DNA of 64,000 bases, taken from assembly GCA_965153355.1 (NCBI GenBank), contig OZ231127.1, positions 59,830,001-59,894,000 of the forward strand. Direction: 5' to 3'. Source of the stretch: Flaccisagitta enflata. Taxonomy: Eukaryota > Chaetognatha > Sagittoidea > Aphragmophora. The notes under the pieces were generated by a model that was not told the DNA's origin, made no database searches, and was given only the letters and a program-made list of their open reading frames with translations. A program made the position numbers and the translations under genes. Of this stretch, positions 23,753 to 35,779 are shown one piece after another (within the stretch, counting starts at the first letter, position 1; each line of letters starts with the position of its first letter).

Positions 23753-23869
23753 AAGACAGACAACTTCATCCCTTCAACTTCCGCAATTTTTTTTCACTGA
23801 TGCGACTTTCAGATTAATAAAACCCATATTCCGTTTTGACCAAAGCCAAATCAAATCAGTGAAGCTCAC

Positions 23870-24467
23870 CGTAGAGCCAAGCTCATGGACTTCGGGCACG
23901 CTGCAGCAAGAAGGATTGGAAGAGGGATCAACGCCTCCATCGAGAAGTCGTTTCACCTCCACTTCGTCATTGGCCTCGACGGCCGACTTGAGGTCTTCAA
24001 ACGTCGAGCTTCTCTTGTTTCTCGAGGATCGTTGACGCAACAATTTGGTCAGGTACCTGAAGCATCTTGACGAGGAAGAGGTTAGAGTCGACGGTTTGAC
24101 GCCGTCGTTGTTGGGGTTGGATGTTCCTTCAATATCGTGTTCATGATCATGATCAGTACCGCCATCATCTTCATCACCCCCTCCAACATCATCACCATCA
24201 TCGTCTTGACCACCATGCCCACTATCTCCAGTTCCACCTCCCGCTCTGCTCCAGTCCAAACACGTTTTGCCTTGCCGGTCTTTGTGGAAGACATCGACTC
24301 CCATCCTGATGCCGTACTTGAGAGCCTCCAAGTGGTCAAACGCGGCTGCGCAGTGGAGGATCGTTTGGCCGCCGAAGGTGAGGGCGTTGATGTCGGCGCC
24401 GTAGGCTTCCAACGTCTCCAACGTTTGTACTTTGCCTCCGCAGGCCGCGTAATGAATGGCCGCGTAA
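23870..24467 (-). CDS. Modular ankyrin-repeat protein, internal exon
   Basis: Encodes 199 codons in phase with both neighbours. It starts after a CCTACTCAG acceptor with YAAIHYAACGGKVQTLETLE and completes an ankyrin module (AYGADINALTFGGQTILHCA, then YGIRMGVDVFHKDRQGKTC). An acidic and Gly-rich linker follows (DDDGDD, DHDHEHD). The next module begins FEDLKSAVEANDEVEVKRLL and ends at ELGST before a canonical GTGAGC donor. The split codon GG plus T joins it to RTG in the exon at 29505-30571, giving an uninterrupted ankyrin consensus across the splice. Confidence 0.88.
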
Positions 24468-24552
24468 CTGAGTAGGTGTGTTGGCGTGTTAATGTGTGTG
24501 AATTGGCGTGTTTATATTTGTGTTTGTGTGTTTGTGTTTGCGTTTGTGTTTG

Positions 24553-24625
<73 letters not shown>

Positions 24626-24849
24626 AATGTAGCGATAAAAGTCGGTAACATTAATCATCACTGATGTGAAAGAATGATTTGCATAATGCATTTGAGGAGA
24701 AAACCGTATCATTTGCATCCAGTGGAGAAAAAGGGAGGATTTGAAGTTGACCTTATTGATAGATTAAATCATTTGGTTTGAACTAAAGAAATTATGGTTT
24801 AATGTCAAGTTTTGTTTCACTAAAACTCACTCAAGTAATGTTTTGCTTT
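24468..24849 (-). repeat. Intron start side with (CA)n microsatellite
   Basis: On the plus strand a GTTTGT hexamer array passes into about 70 bp of TG (24555-24625). It lies at the 3' end of the 5-kb ankyrin intron on the gene strand. The remainder is AT-rich. Confidence 0.8.
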
Positions 24850-25626
24850 CTGGCATGTTTAAACTAGGAGAACTCCCACTTTTTTTGCAGTTTCTAGTAG
24901 TTCAACCCATGCATAACCCATGGCAAAAAATAGCAAAATCATTCTTGGGGCGGATTTTTCATAATTTCCATTTTTTTCTGGGTGGTTGGAACAGGTCCTT
25001 AAATTTTCCCTTTTTTTGAACCCCTCCATTGTTTTCCTCGTAACTTTTGAACAAATTGAGCTAGAAATGCCAGATTGGACCCGTTTTAAAGATCTCTTCA
25101 AGATCTTTCTAACCGGCACCAATTTTTTACAAATCCGTTGAAAAACAACCAAGTTATAAGCTGACAAACATGAGCAAGATTATGGAGATTTTCGACGATT
25201 TTCCAGATCATTATCTATATCCTTCTACTTTCACAATTTCACTTGTTTTGCTCATAACTTTTGAATGAATAAAGCTAGAAATGCCAGATTGGTCCCATTT
25301 TAAAGATCTTTTCAATATCTTTAAAACCGTCACCAATTTCATGTCAATCCCTTGAAAAACAACCAATTTATGGGCTGTCAAACACAGACATTTTCATGGG
25401 AATTTTGGAGGATTTTCCATCATCTTTTTTCATCCTGTTTTATGATCAATCCTCACATCTCTTTTAGAAGTTGTGTCTGTGGGCCAGTATGTTGGTTTGT
25501 CCAATGGTTAGTCTGCCTACCTGTCAGTCCATCTATTAAGGAGATGGTAAAGAATTGCGAAATATGAGCAATGTCCAATGAAAAAGATGGGAATTACCCT
25601 TAGGCAATGAACTCATACAAGTTTCG
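24850..25626 (+). repeat. Left inverted arm of the foldback element
   Basis: Shares with the right arm long strings such as GTTCAACCCATGCATAACCC and CTAGAAATGCCAGATTGG. Within the arm the block CTTTTGAA, AGCTAGAAATGCCAGATTGG and AAAGATCT occurs twice (about 25040 and 25258), so the arm itself contains a diverged duplication of about 215 bp. Confidence 0.8.
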
Positions 25627-27056
25627 GCGAGATATTCTGTGACGTTCTACTATAGCATATTTAACCGCCAAAAATCGTTTCAAAAATGCAAAAAAATGGA
25701 TTATTGTGACAAAGATTCATAATTTTTGTCACAAAAATGCTGGAAAAGGCCGTTTTGAACGGGCGTTCTTATGCAGTTTCAAAACGATCTTATATTGTCG
25801 TTTCAAAACCACAAGTATGCGCACCTTTTGAAACGAATGTTGAGGCATAGTTGACATATCAAAACTTTGAAATTCTAAAGTTTTAAAACCATGAGATTTT
25901 AGCGTTTCAAGACACTTGAAAACAGCGCTAATGTAACGGCCAGCAAGGGAGAAAATCTATTCATCTTTGTTGTCTTATCACCTTTTTTACCGTTTTGAAA
26001 ACGCAAAAAATTGAGGTATTGAAACTAAGAAAAATTGCGTTTAAAAATTGAAATACGGTTATATGCTAGCTGACTATACCCAAACTGAAATAAATGGAAG
26101 AGGGCCCCGTTAGCCCTCACTGACTGGCTAATACGCACGCCACTCTTGGTTTGACATCCTTTTGGGCAGCAGCTTTGAAGGGGTTGATGACCTATGCTTT
26201 CACACATGGGGAGTATTCTCCTCAAATTACAGTCTTGAGGTCCAAATTCTAGCCTGAAGGCCCAAATCCTTGCCTGGAGGCCCAGATCCCCGCCTTGAAG
26301 CCCAAATCTTAGCCTCGAGGTCCCAATCCCACCCAAGGGACCCAGATCCAAACCTCAAAACTCTGAAAGAGGCTTAGTCTGTCTGTCCTCCATCGGCTCA
26401 TCCATTATGCTTGAGTTAAAAGTGCAAAAATGCATATACCTAAATGAAATTACAGTTGTGATAATCTATTTGTGTGCTTGTGCCAAAAAGCTTACTTTTT
26501 ACAGTTTTGAAACTGCAAAAAATTGAAGTTTTGAAACTGCAAAAAAATGAAGTTTTGAAACTGCAAAAAAATTAAGTTTTGAAACTGCAAAAAAATTAAG
26601 TTCGGAAACTGCAAGAAATTGAAGCTAAGAAACGGCTATTTCATATTTCATAATTTCATTGCCACTTTTTCCCAGCTCCAAAACGGTAAAAACTAGCTGG
26701 CTTGAGGTGAGAAAAAAATGATATTTTAGACATGTTCTCAAAAGCCCTTTTTATGCAGTTTTGATACAACCAAAAAAAGCCGTTTTAAAACGGCAAGTAT
26801 GCCTGCGTTTTGAAACCCCAGATTACTGCCACTAAAGGACATTGTTGTATGCATAAATGGTTTTTTGGTCGTTCTGAAACTGTTGCATAGTAGAAGTTTT
26901 GAGAAGACAAAAACGCAATAAGAACGCCGACGAAATACCTGGTTTTGGGTTCCTCAAGTGTAGTCAGCCGTTAAAAGTAAGTCTGGTAAGCAGTCTTATA
27001 GGGGACAAAGTATTGTAAAGCACAAATTAGTTGACTCAGGCTGTAAATCTGCCCCT

Positions 27057-27560
27057 TCAGTCCTTTTGGGCAGAGGCCCCGAAGGAGTCGATGACCTATG
27101 CTTTCACACAGGGGAATTTTCTCCTTCTCCTCCTCCTCCTCCTCCTCCTTCTCCGTACCCCCCTACCTCCAGGCCCATATCTCAGCCTCGAAGCCCATAT
27201 CCCAGCCTTGAGGCCCAAATCCCAGTCTTGAGGTCCAAATCCCAACCTCAAGGCCCAAATCCCATCATACAGCCAACATCCTATCTTTGACGCCCAAATT
27301 TAAGCCTCAAGGGATTTGGGCCTCAAGACTGGGATTTGGGCCTCGAGGCTGGGATATGGGCTTTGAGGCTGAGATATGGGCCTGGAGGTAGGGGGAGGGG
27401 GAATGGAGTAGGAGGAGGAGGAGGAGAAAATTCCCCTGTGTGAAAGCATAGGTCATCGACCCCTTCGGAGCCACTGCCCTGCTCCCCCTCAACTTCAACC
27501 ACAACCTACTAAGGCAGGGCACGGGTACTGCTGACCATCTAACGCTTTTGCGACTATTAG
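27057..27560. mobile_element. Palindromic tandem-repeat element (family 2), near-perfect hairpin
   Basis: Centred at about 27306. The left arm reads GGGCAGAGGCCCCGAAGGAG, CCTATGCTTTCACACAGGGG, a CTCCTCCTCC tract, then AGGCCCAAATCCCAGCCTTG-type 21-bp units. The right arm is the reverse complement in the same order and ends CCCCTTCGGAGCCACTGCCC. An asymmetric tail with ACGGGTACTGCTGACCATCT follows. Confidence 0.75.
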
Positions 27561-27689
27561 GCCTCGAATTGGCCCTCTCCAACCACAAACTGGCCCATTA
27601 ATGTCCATCCATCCATCCATCCATCCCCACAGTCCTCAGAAGCTGCAGAACTCCTATATCATTCACGCTGTTGTCTTATTCAAGCTTTT

Positions 27690-28225
27690 TGGACAGCGGC
27701 CCTAAAAGGCCAATCTCCTGTACAACACAGGGGGAATTTCCAGACGTCTGTCCTCCATCCATATTACCATCCATCTGTCTGTCTGTCCATCTGTCAGTCC
27801 ATCCATCCGTCCGTCCATCCATCCATCTGTCTGTCCATCTTCCCTTCCCCCCCGGGTTGACCATCAAGGCTGCAAATTAGCCCTTCCAGGCCTCAATTTA
27901 GCTCTCCAAGCTTCAAGTAAGCCCCTCAGGCTTTAAATAAGCCCTCAAGGCTTCAAATCAGCCCTACAAGCTTCAAATCAGCCCCCCATGCCTCAAATTT
28001 GCCCTCCAGACCTCATATCTGCTCTCAAACCCTAAATTCTGTGCTTTCAGTGGCCTAAATCAGTCATCTAAGGCTAAAAATTCGTCCCCTCAGGATGTCT
28101 GGAAATTTATCCCTGTGTTCTACAGGACATTGACCTTTTTGAGCCGCTGCCCTGCTCTCACTCCACTTCTTCACTGGATCACTCCAAGCAGGGCATCAGG
28201 TACCGCTGACCATGTGCGATGACTA
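27690..28225. mobile_element. Palindromic tandem-repeat element (family 2)
   Basis: The left end has GGACAGCGGCCCTAAAAGGC and CCTGTACAACACAGGGGG. Then come CCATC/CTGT tetramers and an about 21-bp CTTCAAATCAGCCCT array. The right end has CCCTGTGTTCTACAGGACAT, GAGCCGCTGCCCTGCTC and AGGTACCGCTGACCATGTGC. Confidence 0.65.
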
Positions 28226-28449
28226 GTTCACACCATAACCTACCTTCTTTTACCTGAAATAAATTGTCTCTTGAATTGAATCAGCCTACCAGCCTTTACG
28301 TTAGCCATCCTAAGCCTCAAATAAGTCCTCATTGGTTGGATGAATGGATGGACGAACAAAAGTCCCCTCGCATTTTGCAGGACTTTGTCCTCTATAGAAC
28401 TGCTACCCTGCTTTCAAGGGCTGACTATACTTGAGAAACCCATAACTCA

Positions 28450-29246
28450 TATATGGTATGAGTCATTGCCCAAGGGTAATTCCCAACTTGTTCCATTGGA
28501 CATTGCTCATATTTCACAATCTCCCTGATAGATGGACTGACAGGTGGGCAGAGTAATGTCTTACTAACTAATGTCTAACCATTAGACAAACCAACATACT
28601 GGCCCACAGACACAACTTCTCAAAGAGATTGATCATAAAACAGGATAAGACCATGAAAAAGAAGATAGGAAAATCCTCCAAAATTCCCATTAAAGTGTCT
28701 ATGTTTGACAGCCCATAAATTGGCTGTTTTTCAAGGGATTGACATGAGATTGGTGACGGTTTTAAAGATATTAAAAAGATCTTTAAAATGGGACCAATCT
28801 GGCATTTCTAGCTTTATCCATTCAAAAGTTATGAGCAAAACAAGTGAAATTGAGAAAGTAGAAGGAAATAGATAATGATCTGGAAAATTGTCCAAAATCT
28901 CCATAATCTTGCTCATGTTTGATAGCTCATAACTTGGTTGTTTTTCAACGGATTTGTAAAAAATTGGTGCCGGTTGGAAAGATCTTGAAGAGATCTTTAA
29001 AATGGGCCCAATCTGGCATTTCTAGCTCAATTCGTTCAAAAGTTACGAGCAAAACAATGGAGGGGTTCAAAAAAAGGGAAAATTTAAGGACCTGTACCAA
29101 CCACCCAGAAAAAAATGGAAATTATGAAAAATCCGCCCCAAGAATGATTTTGCTGTTTTTTGCCATGGGTTATGCATGGGTTGAACTACTAGAATCTGCA
29201 GAAAAAGTGGGAGTTTAAATATAGCGGTGCCAGAAATCTGTTGTGC
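28450..29246 (-). repeat. Right inverted arm of the foldback element
   Basis: Reverse complement of 24850-25626 with scattered differences, including the rc of the string GTTCAACCCATGCATAACCC. The outer end, about 13 bp, has no counterpart on the left. Confidence 0.8.
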
Positions 29247-29504
29247 CAAGTAATGTTTTGCTTTGGTCCAAACATCTCGTTTAGATTTATTAACGTACTC
29301 CTTAACAAGTTATCATCGCTGAAATAGTTCAACGGTAGCCTTCATTGATATCGGCCACGGTCAGAGTCACCGCAGGTCCGACTTGCGATTATCGGACGGC
29401 CTCTATAACTCGGACAGTCAACCGTTATGTGTGCAGATCAGCACATCAATGATGATTGATGAAAGGGGAAGAAAAAATCAAAAGGACTGTTAAAATGAAC
29501 TCAC

Positions 29505-30159
29505 CCAGTTCTATCTGCGACTCGGTTCGGATCAGCCCCATGAGCGAGCAACATTTGCACGATTTCGAATTTATTGGGGTCGATGGCGGCGCGCATGAGA
29601 AGCGTCACTCCCAGAGCGGCGTCGTAGAAATCCGCGTCCGGATGCAAACCCGAAGTCAAAAGACGCCGCATCGTCGATCGATCGTTGATGTCCAAAGCGC
29701 GCCGCAGGACGTCAAACGGCGTCGTCACGACCAATGGTTGGTAACCGGAAGATGCCGGACCGTAATGAGGCCGCTGGCCCAGGCGCTCGTTGTTACCGCG
29801 CCGCTGATGATCGGGATCCTGACGCCAACGTTGACGTTGTAGGTGCTGCTGCTGCTGATGATGATGCTTGTGCTGCCGTTGTTGTTTTTGTTTGTCAAAA
29901 GGACGCGGCGGAACTGCCTCGTTCCCATCCCCGTTTCCAAACTTTTCATGATTCCTATCTTCATCATTTCCATCATAACTGTCAACACCGACGTCATCAT
30001 TATCGTCGTTTTCTGTGTTTTCATCGTCATTAACATCTTCTTCGTCGATTCCCCAGACGCTGCCTTTTTGTTTATCATAAATCTGCATTTCCTGCGGTGA
30101 CGCCGTTTTACGCCAACTTTCCTCGTACATCGATAGATAGGTAGTCGTCGCCACCACCG

Positions 30160-30191
<32 letters not shown>

Positions 30192-30571
30192 TCTTTCGGC
30201 GGCGTCGTCGTCGTTGTCATCATCGTCGTCATCATGGTTAATGGCGTTGTAAATGTCGGCGTTGATTTCGTCGTATTTGGCGCCGCCACCGGGCGCCACC
30301 ATGAGCGCCGCGTTATGGACTCCCTTTCGGGCGTAATTACTCGCGCCCCTCGTCTTCCACCTTCGTGAGACCCTCTTCCCGTGACTCCCCATTCTCCCAC
30401 CTCGTCACTTCCTCGCAAACGCTCTCTTTCGCCTGCATTCTTCTCTTCCATTTCGTCTCCTTCCTTATTAGCTTCTTTTTTTCCCAAGATGCCATGATTC
30501 ACGTTAAAGACGATTTTCCGATTTACAGACGGCCTCGCTTCCGTCTTCTTGACGACATAAATTCCGGCGTC
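29505..30571 (-). CDS. Modular ankyrin-repeat protein, internal exon with disordered linker
   Basis: Begins in phase 0 after CACCACAG at 30572 (DAGIYVVKKTEARPSVNRK) and ends in phase 2 at the canonical donor GTGAGT. The first about 280 residues are low complexity: basic and Glu-rich, then long Thr runs, an acidic stretch (DEEDVNDDENTENDDNDD) and a Gln/His/Arg stretch. The last about 72 residues are the start of an ankyrin module (DVLRRALDINDRSTMRRLLT, then GVTLLMRAA and MLLAHGADPNRVADRTG). Codon 356 is split and completed by the exon at 24467. The apparent N-terminal extension upstream of 30571, a poly-Phe run, is translated intronic CTT repeat and is excluded. Confidence 0.8.
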
Positions 30572-30607
30572 CTGTGGTGATGAAGAAGCAGATGAAAAGA
30601 AAATGTA

Positions 30608-30681
30608 GAAGAAGAAGAAGAAGAAGAAGAAGAAGAAGAAGAAGAAGAAGAAGAAGAAGAAGAAGAAGAAGAAGAAGAAGA
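30608..30681 (-). repeat. (CTT)n microsatellite in the polypyrimidine tract
   Basis: On the gene strand CTT repeats and further TTTTC-rich sequence lie 36 bp upstream of the CACCACAG acceptor at 30572. It belongs to the intron. Confidence 0.85.
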
Positions 30682-31602
30682 AAACAAAAAGAAAAAGAAA
30701 AAGATAAAGACGAAAAAGAAAAGGAAAAAGAAAAAGAATTGATGATGCGAAAACATCATATATGGGTACACACAGCGGCGTATATGAAGGGGCTTCCGCC
30801 GCTGCCGCGGCAGCTGTAAAATTTCGGACAGGAATATTGTCGGACAGCAGGATAGCCAAGAAAAGAGAGAGAAGAAGAAGAAAAAGAAGAAGAGGAGGAA
30901 GGAGAGAGGAAAGAAATTATTCTTTCTAACATGTCCGATGGAAGTCCATTTCTATTTACCCCAAAATATCAAATGATCAAAAAGAGCACAAAAACAAACC
31001 ATTTTGGATTTACACCTAGTCTTTGTCAAGAATCCAGTTATTACGAGTGATTTGAGAAACGATCGATGATGGCAAGACAAACACAATATGTGTATGTAGC
31101 ACCAAATCTTGAACTGATTGTTCACTTGATGACTAGCACAGATTCTACTACTACTCAATTACACTTTTTTAAAGTTATGAACAGTTGTACTTAGTAGTCA
31201 CACAATGATGTAAATAGTTGTAGTCTTATACTGTTATATTCAGTCATATATAGTATCTAATAGTAATGTATAGTGATAGATAGTCATGTATAGTTAATGA
31301 TAGTAACAGATAGTAATGCATAGGTCGTACAGGAACTATGTCGGGACATAGATTGAAGGCGGCAGCTGCTATAGTCTTGGCTCAGATACGCCGCTGGGTA
31401 CACATACATTTATTTGGTGGAAAACTTAAGAAAAAAAAAGAGAGAAAAAAAAAAGAAAGAAGAAAATAGCAAGCGGCGTGTATAAAAGCCTGTCTTTTTA
31501 ATGGGGGACCCTCAAATCTATTCAGTAAGCTTCGTCGGACTGTCCATCGCGCTTTGGTTCGTCCGTAAGCACGAGTCGCACGATAACGTAACCCCAAGTT
31601 AC
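30682..31602. other. Presumed intron or intergenic sequence in the ankyrin locus
   Basis: Contains A/G-rich runs and a degenerate ATAGTAATG-type array (about 31190-31325). If the donor at 31602 is used, this is the intron between the first two visible exons. Confidence 0.45.
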
Positions 31603-31822
31603 ATGTTTCCCGGCGTTTTGCTCTCCTTCGCGGCTTGGAATGACGGCGGCGACGCCGCGTTGAATTTTTCCCGGCCTAATCGACGCTCGTCGTTGAGCCG
31701 GCGGCGGCATCGTCGATGGCGGTGGCGCCGACGAGGAGCCATAAAGAGGCGGGTTATTTTTATTTCGCTCATTAACGTCACCGCCAACGTCATCAGACGA
31801 GGATTTAGCGTTGTCGTTGTCG

Positions 31823-31886
<64 letters not shown>

Positions 31887-31900
31887 CGTTGTCATTGTCA

Positions 31901-31966
<66 letters not shown>

Positions 31967-31974
31967 TTGTTGTT

Positions 31975-32023
<49 letters not shown>

Positions 32024-32277
32024 TCGTCGTCGTTGTTTCCTTCCTCAACATAGTCCAAATCAACGTCGAATCTCTTTGCTCCAACCGATTCTAAATATCT
32101 GACGCATTCCGGGCAGAAAGTTCTGCTGACGTCTAAAGCCGTGTAGCCTCGATTGTCTCTGACGGAGGCGTCGGCGCCGAGAGAGATCAAATATTTCAGC
32201 GCCGCTAATTGGTTCCGCGCCGCCGCTCGATGTAACGCCGTCCAACCACGAGAAGAGCGAGCGTGAATGTCGCCGCC
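31603..32277 (-). CDS. Modular ankyrin-repeat protein, most 5' exon seen
   Basis: Starts in phase 0 after TTTTTTTTCAG at 32278 with GGDIHARSSRGWTALHRAAA, then NQLAALKYLISLGADASVRD and a GYTALDVSRTF cap: the last repeats of an ankyrin module. A 60-70 residue Asn/Asp tract follows (coding AAC/GAC microsatellite), then a Pro/Arg-rich linker. The 3' boundary is uncertain. A phase-0 donor GTAACT at 31602 would join it to the exon at 30571, consistent with module order. Otherwise the frame runs on to TGA at 31522 and this would be the last exon of a separate upstream gene. The preceding exon was not found in the window. Confidence 0.7.
31810..32034 (-). repeat. Coding (AAC/GAC)n microsatellite: Asn/Asp tract
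   Basis: Pure AAC in one part and alternating AACGAC hexamers in others, encoding N and ND repeats. The frame stays open. It lies in the linker between ankyrin modules. Confidence 0.9.
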
Positions 32278-32384
32278 CTGAAAAAAAAGGGGGAGAGAAT
32301 GGGGGATGACGGGAGAGGAGAGGTGTCGATGGACTGTGGTCTGACCAAAGGGACAGTATTGCAAAAAAAAAAAAAGAAAAAAAA

Positions 32385-32583
32385 ACAAGGCCAGATACAC
32401 GGCTACCCTAGTCGCGTGCGGGTGGGCAGGAGCAGTGCTGGAGAAGGTCACCAGGGCATCTGGGCAGGAGCCGTATGCTCAAAAAGCTCAAAATCGCCGG
32501 AAAAGTAAAAAAGGGACCGACCGACCGACGGACCGACGGACCGACATAGCGGGATGTAGAGTCGCGTGGCACGCGACTAAAAA
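32385..32583 (+). mobile_element. HINE-like hairpin element, class A
   Basis: The 5' end is ACAAGGCCAGATACACGGCT with subterminal AGTCGCGTGCGGGTGGGCAG. A CGACCGACGGACC array follows, then the 3' hairpin AGTCGCGTGGCACGCGACT and AAAAA. The subterminal GTCGCGTGC is repeated as the hairpin arm. This is the cleanest class A copy. Confidence 0.7.
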
Positions 32584-32603
32584 AACTATTAAGCAAGAGT
32601 AAT

Positions 32604-34024
<1,421 letters not shown>

Positions 34025-34159
34025 TAGCAGAATAAAATGCAAAAGCTAGCGTCATGAAAGGGTCAATTTGTGTATCATTGTGACTCTTCTCTCTTGTTCC
34101 ATAGAGCTGGAAATTATTATCCATGAAAAAATTTGATTTTTGCGGAAATGCGAAATGCG

Positions 34160-34525
34160 AAAAAAGTTAAGAACACTTACAAGAGGAAGAGAGTGGGAGA
34201 CTAATGAAGACATCTTTGAATGATGAATGGAACCAATGGCAGGCCAACTAATGGAAAAAATTTTGATTCTAGACACCGCCGGTTGGCGCCATTTGAAAGA
34301 GAAAAATTAGCTCTTTCTTAGCTGAGTTACTGTTATAACGGATTGGGAAAGATAGTAATTTGGTTTACACTTACAAGTGGAAGAGAATGGGAGACTAATG
34401 AAGACATCTTTGAATGATGAATAGAACTAATGGCAGGCCAACTAATGGAAAAATTTTGATTCTAGACACCGCCGGTTGGCGCCATTTGAAAGAGAAAAAT
34501 TAGCTCTTTCTTAGCTGTGACTATC
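34160..34525. repeat. Duplicated about 180-bp dispersed repeat
   Basis: Two near-identical blocks share GAGTGGGAGACTAATGAAGA, TTTGAATGATGAAT, ATGGCAGGCCAACTAATGG, ACACCGCCGGTTGGCGCCAT and AATTAGCTCTTTCTTAGCTG. A third partial copy is at 37662-37793 and an inverted piece near 51000-51040. The origin is unknown. Confidence 0.75.
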
Positions 34526-34644
34526 CAAAAATGTATCATCCCCGTCAGGAAATAGCTCAACTTGCTCAAGTGCCCCAAATTGACCAAACCTGATTTCTCC
34601 CCCACATTTCAAAAAGATGAATTACGTAATTCGACTTTTTTCCA

Positions 34645-35055
34645 ACAATATCGTCGTGGACGAGTGGGCAGGGGCGGACGAGTGGGCAGGGGGCGTACAA
34701 CCAAGTCTCACCACCCATTCTATAAATATGACACTCATACCCATTGTGTACCTCAAACGCGCGTTTTCACACAACACCATGATCACAGACGGACTCACGG
34801 ACCTACAGACAAGCATCTCATAGAGCTGCGAGTCCGTGACGAAAAAAACTGAAACGAAAGAAAAAGAACAAAACAGACGAGATGTTCGACGAGGTGATGT
34901 AGCAGAGAGAAAAAGAAAACTCAGATGTGTGAACAGAAACCGATGTTGGTGCCAAGCCAGAAAAAACAAGTGACGCGGGGTCACAATATTGTTGCGGACG
35001 GGTGGGCAGGGGCATCCAAACCCCATCCACACCCCATGCCCCCCCAACCAACACA
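34645..35055 (+). mobile_element. HINE-like class D elements, two partial copies
   Basis: The first (34645-34852) has GGACGAGTGGGCAGGGG and ends GAGCTGCGAGTCCGTGACGA. The second (34970-35055) has only a 5' half: GTGACGCGGGGTCACAATAT, TTGTTGCGGACGGGTGGGCA. Confidence 0.5.
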
Positions 35056-35062
35056 TATACCC

Positions 35063-35766
35063 AATAGTAGCCCAAAGGCAGTAAGTGGTCAGCGGTACCC
35101 TTACCCTGCTTGAGCAGTGTGTGATTTAAGTTGAGTGGGAGCCGGGCAGCGGCCCCAAAGGGGAACTAAGTACTGTAGATCACAGGGGCAATCTGTCCAT
35201 CCATCCATCCGCCCGTCCTTCAGTCTAACTGCCTTCTGTCCAGGATGCCCGGTTACTCAAACTCTGATTGAATAACATGGAGAGATGACAAAATGCAGTT
35301 TATGGACAACAATACCAGTTTGTAGGTTAAATTGAGGGGGGAACAGGCCAGGATTTGAGTCTCAGAGGCCAGGATTTGGGTCTCTGAGGCCAGGATTTAA
35401 ATCTCTGAGGCCAGGATTTAGGTCTCTGAGGTCAGAACCTGGGTCTCTAATGCTAGCATGTGGGTTTTAGAAGCCAGAATGTAGGTATCAGAAGCCAGAA
35501 TCTAGGTCTAAGGGGCCAAAATGATAGAACTCAGACCAGAATTCAGGTTTTCTATCTAGATTTGAACCATTTTGCTTGAATTTGGGCCATTTTGCTTGGA
35601 TTCAGGCCATACAGTTTGGATTTGGGCCCCAAAGGAGATGAAGCCCTTAGGATGGGTTGAGGGGGACGGATGGACGGACGGATATATGTACGGACGGATG
35701 GATAAACAGATTCCCCCTGTGTTCTACAGGACTTCGTCCCCTTTGGAGCCGCTGCCCAAAAAAAAT
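35063..35766. mobile_element. Palindromic tandem-repeat element (family 2)
   Basis: The left side has TCAGCGGTACCCTTACCCTG and GGGCAGCGGCCCCAAAGGGG. The centre has about 21-bp units GGCCAGGATTTGGGTCTCTG (35345-35500) and TTTGGGCCATTTTGCTTGGA (35570-35630). The right side has CCCCCTGTGTTCTACAGGAC and CCCCTTTGGAGCCGCTGCCC. It abuts the next copy. Confidence 0.7.
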
Positions 35767-35779
35767 CTAAAACGCTCGT

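Larger units (their letters stand above)
25627..28449. repeat. Centre of the foldback element
   Basis: About 25660-26960 is rich in GTTTTGAAAC-type strings, including a TTTTGAAACTGCAAAAAA array with a period near 24 bp (26505-26625). Family 2 palindromic elements follow at about 26155-26375, 27057-27560 and 27690-28225. No coding region is recognised. Confidence 0.6.
24850..29246. mobile_element. Foldback-type element, about 4.4 kb, in an ankyrin intron
   Basis: Two inverted arms of about 0.78 kb (24850-25626 and 28450-29246) surround a 2.8-kb centre. Exactly the same 18-bp string CAAGTAATGTTTTGCTTT sits in direct orientation outside each arm (24832-24849 and 29247-29264), as a target-site duplication would. 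The right arm has about 13 extra bases at its outer end. The arms encode no transposase. The centre holds three family 2 blocks and a 24-bp array. It could be a mobile foldback unit or a segmental inversion-duplication; the direct repeat favours insertion. Confidence 0.7.

Noticed and set aside
30572-30859. N-terminal extension with a poly-Phe run before the ankyrin exon
   Set aside because: It is the intronic CTT tract read in frame; a good CACCACAG acceptor at 30572 excludes it.
31501-32094. Plus-strand frame with a long poly-Val run
   Set aside because: Antisense reading of the coding AAC/GAC tract.
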